From: Tateyamaria sp.
GTDB taxonomy: Bacteria > Pseudomonadota > Alphaproteobacteria > Rhodobacterales > Rhodobacteraceae
DNA: 15,127 bases
Direction: 5' to 3'
NCBI GenBank assembly: GCA_018668195.1
Contig: JABITU010000144.1
Location: 1-15,127 of the forward strand
The notes under the pieces: model-generated
The model's input: only the letters and a program-made list of their open reading frames with translations
What the model was told of the DNA's origin: nothing
Database searches by the model: none
Part shown: positions 1 to 6,415 of the stretch, piece by piece
How positions within the stretch are numbered: the first letter of the stretch is position 1
How the letters are laid out: the number at the start of each line of letters is the position of its first letter
Translations under genes and position numbers: made by a program

Positions 1-88
1 CGCGAAACAGCTCAGAGACGGGCGTGCCACCTTCAGCCTACTTCAAAACCGCCATGATCTGCGCGTCGCTAAATCGTCCAGTCTTCAT
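1..88 (-). pseudogene. IS3-family transposase OrfA, N-terminal fragment with amber stop
   Basis: Read from the ATG at 88-86, the minus strand gives MKTGRFSDAQIMAVLK, then a TAG stop at 40-38, then in the same frame AEGGTPVSELFR up to the window edge. This matches the helix-turn-helix start of IS3-family OrfA proteins, which normally read ...LKQAEGG... at this point. The TAG therefore stands where a CAG (Gln) is expected and is explained by one C-to-T change. OrfA binds the element's ends and supplies the N-terminal part of the OrfAB transposase made by frameshifting, so this copy should be unable to make active transposase. The start is well supported by a GGAG box 7-8 bases upstream. The rest of the gene is outside the window. 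Confidence 0.8.
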
Positions 89-160
89 CGTAAATCTCCT
101 CAGATATCTTGCCGAGTAAATTCTACTTTTGAACACCACTAATTTTAGGGGGGATTACCT
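1..160 (-). mobile_element. End of an IS3-family insertion sequence (cut by window edge)
   Basis: This is the 5' (left) end of an insertion sequence that runs off the window's left edge. It contains the start of an IS3-type first-frame transposase protein on the minus strand, a ribosome binding site GAGGAG upstream of its ATG, and an outer leader of about 70 bases. That leader ends in a run of six G (on the plus strand) followed by ATTACC near 148-159, the kind of GC-run tip seen at IS3-group ends. I cannot fix the exact boundary because the other end is outside the window and no target duplication can be compared. The element ends about 100 bases upstream of msrB, so msrB's promoter must lie in 160-262 or in the element itself. 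Confidence 0.75.
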
Positions 161-261
161 TAGCTTTTCGGTCGTCAATGGCTTTTAACTTTTTGAGACC
201 TCTTTTAATCGTGCTGCAAAAATCTAAATATCCAATACAATCGTTGAAAAGGGCCGAAGAG

Positions 262-711
262 ATGACCAATTATAGCAAGAACCCAGACGCCATCGCAGCC
301 CTGTCAGCCGAAGAATTCTATGTGACGCAGGAATCGGGCACCGAGCGTCCCGGCACTGGCAAGCTGCTCAGCAACAAAAAGCCTGGCATTTATGTCGACA
401 TTGTCTCGGGCGAGCCACTGTTTGCTTCGTCGGACAAGTATGAAAGCGGCTGTGGCTGGCCATCTTTTACCAAACCAATTGAGCCTGCCAATGTAGAAGA
501 ACTCCGCGATACATCGGCGGGCATGGTCAGGACCGAAGTGCGCAGCACACATGGCGACAGTCACTTGGGCCATGTGTTCCCCGACGGGCCGCCAGATCGT
601 GGCGGCCTACGCTATTGTATCAATTCAGCCTCACTGCGTTTCGTACATTTAAACGACATGGAGGCCGCGGGTTACAGCGCTTACCTGAACCAGGTGGGGG
701 ATAAGACATGA
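262..711 (+). CDS. msrB: Peptide-methionine (R)-S-oxide reductase MsrB
   Basis: MsrB reduces the R form of methionine sulfoxide in proteins, using thioredoxin as reductant, in the cytoplasm. The 149-residue protein carries the family landmarks SGCGWPSF (62-69), [10 protein letters not shown] (101-110) and [11 protein letters not shown] (117-127). Cys119 is the expected nucleophile and Cys64 the expected resolving cysteine. The two CxxC pairs that bind structural zinc in many MsrBs are absent: their places read SGEP (49-52) and STHGDS (95-100), so this is the zinc-free form. I chose the ATG at 262 because the family fold begins there and a GAAGAG box lies just upstream. The frame is open back to an ATG at 178, but that 28-residue extension is AT-rich and does not look like MsrB. 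The stop overlaps the msrA start (ATGA), so the two genes are translationally coupled. Confidence 0.93.
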   Translation: MTNYSKNPDAIAALSAEEFYVTQESGTERPGTGKLLSNKKPGIYVDIVSGEPLFASSDKYESGCGWPSFTKPIEPANVEELRDTSAGMVRTEVRSTHGDSHLGHVFPDGPPDRGGLRYCINSASLRFVHLNDMEAAGYSAYLNQVGDKT

Positions 712-1214
712 GTAACGCACGCGCAGTACTGGCCGGCGGATGTTTCTGGGGAATGCAAGATCTACTTCGCAAGAAACCTGGCGTAGCATCCACCCGCGTC
801 GGCTATACCGGTGGGGATGTTCCCAACGCCACCTATCGCAACCATGGAACACACGCCGAAGGGATCGAGATTACTTATGATCCAGACGTAATTTCGTATC
901 GTGATCTGCTCGAATTCTTTTTCCAGATCCACGATCCAACCACTCCCAATCGCCAAGGAAATGACCGTGGGCTTAGTTATCGTTCGGCGATTTACTACAT
1001 CGATGAAGGCCAAAAATCCGTAGCCATCGATACGATGGCTGATGTTGACGCCTCTGGCATCTGGCCGGGAAAAGTGGTGACAGAATTAGAACCAGTCGGT
1101 GATTTTTGGGAAGCGGAGCCAGAACATCAAGATTACCTCGAACGTATCCCACACGGCTATACCTGCCACTTCATTCGCCCCGATTGGGTTCTGCCTAAAC
1201 GAGCGACTGGATAA
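708..1214 (+). CDS. msrA: Peptide-methionine (S)-S-oxide reductase MsrA
   Basis: MsrA reduces the S form of methionine sulfoxide, free or in proteins, and so complements MsrB encoded just upstream. The 168-residue protein starts almost directly with the catalytic motif GGCFWG (10-15, nucleophile Cys12). It continues with the family's VGYTGG, an EGIEITYDP segment, the FFFQIHDPT segment, and SYRSAIYY. The C-terminus [11 protein letters not shown] holds the only other cysteine, the likely resolving residue. Its length is typical of the short bacterial form without an N-terminal extension. The ATG overlaps the msrB stop codon, which fixes the start. No convincing terminator follows: 1215-1353 contains two small hairpins without T-runs (AGCGC/GCGCT at 1223-1236 and CGATCT/AGATCG at 1272-1286). 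It is convergent with the hydantoinase-family gene. Confidence 0.95.
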   Translation: MSNARAVLAGGCFWGMQDLLRKKPGVASTRVGYTGGDVPNATYRNHGTHAEGIEITYDPDVISYRDLLEFFFQIHDPTTPNRQGNDRGLSYRSAIYYIDEGQKSVAIDTMADVDASGIWPGKVVTELEPVGDFWEAEPEHQDYLERIPHGYTCHFIRPDWVLPKRATG

Positions 1215-1353
1215 AAATAGGTAGCGCTCATGCGCTGTCACTACAGATTTCTTAGGTCTAACAAGGTATCACGATCTGAAAGATCGCGCTGTACTGTACT
1301 GTTCACATAATCCTCAAACGCTAGGAAAGCTTTGGCCGTGGTCCAAATGGTCC

Positions 1354-3345
1354 CTATCCTGATGCAATCCGTGGACGCCCGGTCGCTTCGACTGTTAGGG
1401 CTGCCTCGAAGAAAACCTCGCGACCTTCGACTTCGGCCATGCGCATGTCGCGAAAAACCTTTACCTCGATTTCTTTGGCACCTGCCGCGGTCGCGGCCCC
1501 AATTGCAGCTGTACGCAGAGCGGATTCCAGCTGTTCAAGCGCCATAGGCAGGTCGTCAAAATCCTTAGGGCCACTGTCAAGGTGCACCCGAAACCGGTCT
1601 GCGCCGGGCGCGGTGACAGTACCTGCGCGACGCACTGTCACCCGGCCCACCACAGCGCCAATGGCGTTGGCAACACCCCCATCTGACGGCAATATCATTT
1701 CGCAGCCCAATCGCGCGCCCACTTCTGGGTAGTAAGACAGCGCTGATGCACCAAGCCCAACAACTGGCACAGCCAGCCCCGTTTTAATTCGTAGTACCCC
1801 TTCGTGACCGCCCAGACCCATTTGCATAAGCGTATGTGTGGCCAGCCTCTCATCTATGCCTTCCTCACCTAAAGCGGCCTCCAGCAGTGCGATACTTGTT
1901 TGGTGGGTCAGCTGGCTCACTATCATCTGCGCCATTTGCCTTGGATCTGCTGATAGGACTGTTCCAGCGCCGATGCGTCGTCGTCCCAATAACCGCAGAG
2001 CCATCTTTGCGGCGTCGGCATCCCAAGTATCCAGATAGCCCAGCGCATGGGCTGCATCCGACGGTGTCACACTTCCGATCTGGATCAGGCCACGCTCGAC
2101 CAACCGGCGCAGCGCAGCATGCTCCATTCGGTTGCGCAGCACTACCGCCTGAGGCTGCACAGTCGGGCCGATCCGTTCGAGCAAGGCGGCCTCTCGGCTG
2201 CCCAACCCCTCGGCGCTCACCCCCTGTACTGCTCGGACGAAGCGACCATCATGATCACCCGGCGTGATATTGCGCAGTTGTGCTTCCAACATAGGCAGCA
2301 CAACATCCGCCGCCTCTAAGGCCATCAAAGAAATCGGGATCACCCGGCGGGGACCCAGCGTCACACCGCCTTGCAGACCTTCGGTCACTATATGCACTTC
2401 ACTATCACCGCCAAGGCCAGTGGTGCGCATTGCCACCGCCTCAACCATAGTGCGGTAAGGTCCAACCCGGGCTCCCTGAGGGTCGATCGCAGGGCGCCCA
2501 TTTCTCAGCATTGCAACATCCGTTGTGGTGCCACCAATGTCGCTGACCAGCGCATTTTCCGCACCCGTCAACCAGCGTGCCCCTACGATCGATGCCGCAG
2601 GTCCGCTTAGGATTGTTTCGATTGGCCTTGCTCGAGCCTGCGCCGCCGACATCAAAGCACCATCACCGCGCACCACCATCATCGGAGCAAGCACTCCAAT
2701 CTCGCGCAACACGTCTTGCGCTCGACCAATGAGGGAATCAATCATTCCAATCAATCGCGCATTCAGCAATGCGGTGAGCGCGCGTTTCGGGCCACCCAAT
2801 TTGGCAGACAACTGGTGCGATGCAGATACAGGTCGCCCTGTGACCTCGCGGATTATCCCCATTGCACGTTGTTCATGCGCTGGGTTCCGGGTCGCAAATT
2901 GAGCGGCCACAGCGAAACCGCTCACGTCATTCTTATGGGTGTCCAAAAAGGCCAGAAGTGCGGACTCATCTAGCGGTGCAGCCTCAGATCCGTCATGCAC
3001 GTGCCCACCGTTCAGCATACAGACAGGGTCACCCTTTAATGCATCAGAAAGCTCATGGCTTTGCATATCACGTTCCGCAAAGCCGATGCAAATCAGCGCT
3101 ACGCGCCCGCCTTGTCCTTCGACCAGCGCATTGGTGGCCAGCGTTGTCGACAGCGAAGCCATCGCTATCGAATCCGGAGCTATGCATGCCTGTTGCAAAA
3201 CGGCCCGAACGGCCGCACCCACGCCCTGTGCCAGATCGTGCCGTGTGGTCAGCGCCTTGGCGCTCGCTAACACATCTTGCTCGTTACGGATTAACACAGC
3301 GTCGGTATAGGTTCCGCCTGTATCCACACCCAATAGTATCGCCAT
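1354..3345 (-). CDS. Hydantoinase/oxoprolinase family protein (HyuA-type)
   Basis: This 663-residue protein has the architecture of the ATP-dependent hydantoinase/5-oxoprolinase A subunit. The N-terminal ASKHA-fold domain begins MAILLGVDTGGTYTDAVLI, with the phosphate-1 loop Asp8-Thr9-Gly10-Gly11-Thr12. The second half-domain has the phosphate-2 motif VSDIGGTTTDVAML (267-280), preceded by the typical SGPAASIVGA (247-256). Such proteins phosphorylate and open cyclic amides such as N-methylhydantoin or 5-oxoproline, normally with a separate B subunit. No B subunit is present in this window, so the substrate cannot be inferred. The gene starts 9 bases after the queG stop, with a GGAACGAG box between them, and is therefore probably the last gene of a GST-queG-hyuA transcription unit. 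There is no sign of truncation or frameshift. Confidence 0.88.
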   Translation of the reverse strand: MAILLGVDTGGTYTDAVLIRNEQDVLASAKALTTRHDLAQGVGAAVRAVLQQACIAPDSIAMASLSTTLATNALVEGQGGRVALICIGFAERDMQSHELSDALKGDPVCMLNGGHVHDGSEAAPLDESALLAFLDTHKNDVSGFAVAAQFATRNPAHEQRAMGIIREVTGRPVSASHQLSAKLGGPKRALTALLNARLIGMIDSLIGRAQDVLREIGVLAPMMVVRGDGALMSAAQARARPIETILSGPAASIVGARWLTGAENALVSDIGGTTTDVAMLRNGRPAIDPQGARVGPYRTMVEAVAMRTTGLGGDSEVHIVTEGLQGGVTLGPRRVIPISLMALEAADVVLPMLEAQLRNITPGDHDGRFVRAVQGVSAEGLGSREAALLERIGPTVQPQAVVLRNRMEHAALRRLVERGLIQIGSVTPSDAAHALGYLDTWDADAAKMALRLLGRRRIGAGTVLSADPRQMAQMIVSQLTHQTSIALLEAALGEEGIDERLATHTLMQMGLGGHEGVLRIKTGLAVPVVGLGASALSYYPEVGARLGCEMILPSDGGVANAIGAVVGRVTVRRAGTVTAPGADRFRVHLDSGPKDFDDLPMALEQLESALRTAAIGAATAAGAKEIEVKVFRDMRMAEVEGREVFFEAALTVEATGRPRIASG

Positions 3346-3354
3346 CGCTCGTTC

Positions 3355-4380
3355 CTATGCCTCGCGCAACCGCGCCACCGCCCACTGCGCCGCATCTGCA
3401 ACAGCAGGGTCAGGATCGCTAACCAGCGTTTCAGCCACTCCTAAAAGACCAGCGTCAGCCGAATTGCCAATTGCGTACAGCACATTGCGCACAAACCGTT
3501 CCCTACCAATCCGTTTGATCGGCGACCCAGAGAACCGCGAACGAAACGCCGCATCGTCCAAACCAGCCAAGTCAGCCAGCGGTGGTGCACCCACCTGACC
3601 AAGATAGCGCTGGTCGCTGGCTTTCACTGCGAACTTGTTCCAAGGGCAAACCGCCAGACAATCATCACACCCGTAAATCCGGTTGCCCATCAGCGCGCGG
3701 AGATCGAAATCTACCGGGCCTTTGTGCTCGATCGTAAGATAGGAAATGCAGCGGCGGGCATCCAGACGGTACGGTGCTGGAAACGCATTCGTCGGGCAAA
3801 TGTCGAGACAGGCCCGGCATGATCCGCAATGATCCACCTCGGCCGCATCCGGCTGTAATTCAAGAGTTGTAAATACTGAGCCCAAAAAGGCCCAATTGCC
3901 CCAGTCTTGGCTCACGACATTACTGTGTTTGCCCTGCCAACCCAAACCAGCAGCTTGGGCCAGCGCCTTTTCTGGCACCGGAGCAGTGTCAACAAACACC
4001 TTAACTTTTCCACCCGCCTCGGCGATCAACCAACGCGCCAACCGCTTGAGCCGCTTTTTAAGAATGTCGTGATAATCACGCCCCTGCGCATAGACAGAAA
4101 CCGCGCCAAGTTCACTGTGTTCTAAGACAGTCAACGGATCATGCTCAGGCGCATAACTTTCAGCAAGCATCAGGACCGATCGCGCCTCAGGCCACAGCGC
4201 TGCTGGATTGCTTCGCCAAGCCATCCGCTCGGCCATCCATGCCATCTGTCCGTGGTGATCAGAAGCGATGAAATCTGCCAACCGCTTGGCTACTTGAGGC
4301 ACTGCATCTGGCCGACAGACGCGCGCCGCGACAAAGCCTTCTTCGAGGGCGCGCGCCACGATCCTGTCTTTCAAATCCAT
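3355..4380 (-). CDS. queG: Epoxyqueuosine reductase QueG
   Basis: QueG reduces epoxyqueuosine to queuosine at the wobble position of GUN-anticodon tRNAs, the last step of the pathway, using cobalamin and two [4Fe-4S] clusters. The 341-residue protein shows VFVDTAPV (128-135), with the conserved acidic residue Asp131 proposed as proton donor, and [10 protein letters not shown] (145-154). Next come the ferredoxin-like cysteines [12 protein letters not shown] (Cys185, 188, 191, 195), Cys211, and CDDCLAVCP (Cys238, 241, 245). A short HEAT-like C-terminal region (about 295-341) is where family members contact tRNA. The start is the ATG at 4380: the frame runs back to a GTG at 4434, but the added residues cross a GC hairpin and are unlike the family. 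It lies between a GST gene and a HyuA-type gene on the same strand. Confidence 0.95.
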   Translation of the reverse strand: MDLKDRIVARALEEGFVAARVCRPDAVPQVAKRLADFIASDHHGQMAWMAERMAWRSNPAALWPEARSVLMLAESYAPEHDPLTVLEHSELGAVSVYAQGRDYHDILKKRLKRLARWLIAEAGGKVKVFVDTAPVPEKALAQAAGLGWQGKHSNVVSQDWGNWAFLGSVFTTLELQPDAAEVDHCGSCRACLDICPTNAFPAPYRLDARRCISYLTIEHKGPVDFDLRALMGNRIYGCDDCLAVCPWNKFAVKASDQRYLGQVGAPPLADLAGLDDAAFRSRFSGSPIKRIGRERFVRNVLYAIGNSADAGLLGVAETLVSDPDPAVADAAQWAVARLREA

Positions 4381-4410
4381 GTATTCGTTATTCCGAACAT
4401 GCTCGGGGGC

Positions 4411-4427
4411 CTGGGGCAACGCCCCAG
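4411..4427 (-). repeat. GC-rich hairpin between GST gene and queG
   Basis: The sequence is a perfect 7-bp stem, CTGGGGC / GCCCCAG, with a 3-base loop AAC. It lies in the 60-base gap between the GST stop (4441) and the queG start (4380). No T-run follows on either strand, so it is not a standard intrinsic terminator. On the minus strand it is followed by GCCCCCGAGCATGTTCGG. A GC hairpin followed by a C-run and then an AT-rich tail is a pattern I recall from dispersed intergenic elements downstream of many Rhodobacteraceae genes. That comparison is from memory and not checked. It may reduce read-through or protect the GST message end. Confidence 0.5.
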
Positions 4428-4440
4428 TCCGCACGACACC

Positions 4441-5106
4441 TCAGAAATCCAGATCATTGTAATGACGTGGCGGAGGGAAGCCTGAAACATGGTCCGCTAG
4501 AATACCACGGAAAGCGGGCCTAGATTTGATCTTAGCGTACCAGTCCTTGACGACCTCGCTACGGTTCCAGTCCACGTCTGATATATAATCGAGTGCGGAC
4601 AGATGTGCCGCGGCAGCAAAGTCGGCAAGGGTCATGGCGTCACCGGCCAGCCAACGGCGATGATCTAAAAGCCAAGTCATATAATCCAGATGGTATTTGA
4701 TCGCCTTGGCGCCATCCTTGACGTTCCGGCTATCCGGAAAGCCCTGGCCCATCATCTTTTTGTTAACACGCTCATACAAAAGTTTCGACGTTACTTCGTT
4801 GTGGAACTTATCGTCAAACCATCCGACTAAGCGACGTACCTCCAGTCTTTGTTGTGGATCCTTGGGTAACAATGACTGCTCAGGCCGAGTTTCTTCGAGG
4901 TATTCGCAGATCGCGGCACTCTCGCTCATCATCACGCCGTCCAGTCGCAGAACTGGCACCTTGGCGGCTGGGTTACGTCGCAGAAAATCCGGATCTGGGT
5001 CCCAATAGCGCTCCTCGACTAACTCCACCTCGATCTTTTTCTCGGCAAGACTCAGACGAACCTTGCGGCAGAACGGGGACAGCGGAACATGAAACAATCG
5101 TGCCAT
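4441..5106 (-). CDS. Glutathione S-transferase family protein
   Basis: The 221-residue protein has the two-domain cytosolic GST build. An N-terminal thioredoxin-like domain (about 1-78) opens MARLFHVPLSPFCRKVRLSL, with Ser10-Pro11-Phe12-Cys13 at the catalytic position. It has the cis-proline segment KVPVL (Pro51) and the glutathione-binding SESAAICEYLEE (61-72). An all-helical domain (about 90-215) includes LAGDAMTLADFAAAAHL, the usual N-capping box region. Such enzymes conjugate or reduce substrates with glutathione; the substrate is not readable. The start is the ATG at 5106, because GGAAG sits just upstream. An in-frame TTG at 5124 would place that box inside the gene. It is probably first in a unit with queG and hyuA; mtgA ends 62 bases upstream on the same strand, so a longer operon is possible. 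Confidence 0.9.
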   Translation of the reverse strand: MARLFHVPLSPFCRKVRLSLAEKKIEVELVEERYWDPDPDFLRRNPAAKVPVLRLDGVMMSESAAICEYLEETRPEQSLLPKDPQQRLEVRRLVGWFDDKFHNEVTSKLLYERVNKKMMGQGFPDSRNVKDGAKAIKYHLDYMTWLLDHRRWLAGDAMTLADFAAAAHLSALDYISDVDWNRSEVVKDWYAKIKSRPAFRGILADHVSGFPPPRHYNDLDF

Positions 5107-5168
5107 AAGACTTCCAAGTAACAATAGTGAACAGCGTCAGGTATCCATGCACCCGTACGCCTACTTTT

Positions 5169-5876
5169 TCAACTCTCGAAACAGTCTGCACGACCATCAG
5201 CTTGGATTGTGGCCGCTCCGTCTTGAATTTGCGTCGCTCGTTTCCGCACAAAAGACGACGGCTTACTGGCCGACCGCTGTTTGGGTGCCGGCAAAAGTGC
5301 TGCCAGCCGCGCCGCCTGCACGCCGCTCAGATTGTCAGCACTGACGCCGAAATAGTGGCGTGCCGCCGCTTCAACGCCGAAGACGCCTTCATCGAATTCC
5401 GCAACGTTAAGATATACTTCAAGGATACGCCGTTTTGACCAGACAGCCTCAATCAGCGGTGTCATCACGGCTTCCATCGCTTTGCGCAACCAGCTGCGCC
5501 CATGCCAAAGGTAAACGTTCTTGACGACCTGCTGGCTGATCGTCGACGCCCCGCGCCCACCACCTGAAGCGATTACTTTACGAATGGCGACCACATCCAG
5601 CCCCCAGTGCATGCAATAATTTGCATCTTCTGCAGCAACTGCCGAGCGTGCCATGACCGGGGCGATTTTGTCCATCGGGACCCATTGATGATCGACCCCA
5701 CCCAAACGTTTGCTTTCCTGCATCATGTAAAGTGTCGTCGGCGGATTCAGTACTGACCACAATAGCGCTACCGCCACGGCAAATAATAAGATCATGCCGA
5801 AAAACTTCGCAAACCAGCCCAGCAGCCACCGGCGAGACAGAGGCGATACTTGAGTTTTTTTGCGTTTTTTTGCCAT
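5169..5876 (-). CDS. mtgA: Monofunctional biosynthetic peptidoglycan transglycosylase MtgA
   Basis: MtgA polymerises lipid II into glycan strands at the outer face of the inner membrane. The 235-residue protein has a basic N-terminus (MAKKRKK) and one membrane segment (about 21-43), then a GT51 domain. That domain carries AAEDANYCMHWG (81-92, catalytic Glu83), GASTISQQVVKN (109-120) and KRRILEVYLNVAEF (148-161, containing the second conserved acidic region). It has no penicillin-binding transpeptidase domain, and its length is normal for MtgA. The ATG at 5876 gives the expected short cytoplasmic tail. No strong Shine-Dalgarno is visible, only a GGGC directly before the ATG. An in-frame TTG at 5960 would add 28 residues that do not resemble the family. 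Confidence 0.93.
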   Translation of the reverse strand: MAKKRKKTQVSPLSRRWLLGWFAKFFGMILLFAVAVALLWSVLNPPTTLYMMQESKRLGGVDHQWVPMDKIAPVMARSAVAAEDANYCMHWGLDVVAIRKVIASGGGRGASTISQQVVKNVYLWHGRSWLRKAMEAVMTPLIEAVWSKRRILEVYLNVAEFDEGVFGVEAAARHYFGVSADNLSGVQAARLAALLPAPKQRSASKPSSFVRKRATQIQDGAATIQADGRADCFES

Positions 5877-6178
5877 GCCCAGCTTATAGATCGTCTGCGT
5901 GCTGCTGTGAACTACTGGCTTGCAGCGTACTAAGAATGGACCGCGTCGTAGCCCGCCCAAACGTTCAATGTATTGACCGCGCTAAATACCACAGCCTGAC
6001 CCCATTCCCATGAATCAAGGGGGCATTAATAAATGCACAGCAACTTTACACGCACCAATTACAAAAAAATCTAATTAATTAAGAAGTGTTAATTCCTAAC
6101 AAACGTAAAGCGATTCTGATATTGTTTATTAACTACGACTGTAATTTGTAATGGCGTCCCATCACTGGAGAAAGCGAG
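5877..6178. promoter_or_regulatory. Divergent intergenic region, mtgA / small ORF
   Basis: About 300 bases lie between the starts of mtgA (minus) and the small plus-strand gene at 6179, so both promoters should be here. The half next to the small gene (about 6025-6150) is strongly AT-rich, with an A-run, overlapping TTAATT units and a short hairpin GCATT-AATA-AATGC at 6023-6036. I could not place a -35/-10 pair with confidence in either direction. I see no RNA gene or open frame with coding character here. Confidence 0.4.
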
Positions 6179-6412
6179 ATGATAGAAGAAGCCGCAACCG
6201 TTCAGCCTGGCGCAATCCCGCCGATACAACGGGTCCTTAATTCAACCGATGCCGCACTTGTCTGGGTGCTTAAGTGGTCGGGCGACGCTGATCATGTGAT
6301 CGCGTCAAAACTAAGCACTATGCCCAGCCGGGTCGCAAATATCCTGTCCGAAACCACTCATTTGGGTAGCCGCGACCACGCGACTAAAATGGTTACTCGG
6401 AGCAAAAAGTAA
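6179..6412 (+). CDS. Small hypothetical protein, 77 residues
   Basis: I do not recognise this protein. It starts at an ATG with a clear GGAG 8 bases upstream (6167-6170), behind an AT-rich region suitable for a promoter. The product is soluble, with no signal peptide and no clear membrane segment. An N-terminal disordered stretch (1-15) is followed by a probable helical part (16-62, including RVLNSTDAALVWVLKWSG and SRVANILSETTHLG) and a basic tail ending TRSKK. It ends 3 bases before the gltB stop on the other strand, leaving no room for a shared terminator. The clean start signals and compact fit favour a real gene; lack of a recognised family keeps confidence moderate. Confidence 0.6.
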   Translation: MIEEAATVQPGAIPPIQRVLNSTDAALVWVLKWSGDADHVIASKLSTMPSRVANILSETTHLGSRDHATKMVTRSKK

Positions 6413-6415
6413 ACG

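Noticed and set aside
178..261. In-frame N-terminal extension of MsrB from ATG 178
   Set aside because: The 28 added residues are AT-rich, have no convincing ribosome binding site and do not resemble MsrB; the ATG at 262 fits the family.
1272..1286. CGATCT-GAA-AGATCG hairpin as a terminator between convergent msrA and the hydantoinase gene
   Set aside because: The stem is only 6 bp and no T-run follows on either strand, so termination cannot be claimed.
2862..3422. Long plus-strand frames opposite the HyuA-type and queG genes
   Set aside because: They are antisense shadows of well-recognised proteins and have no domain character of their own.
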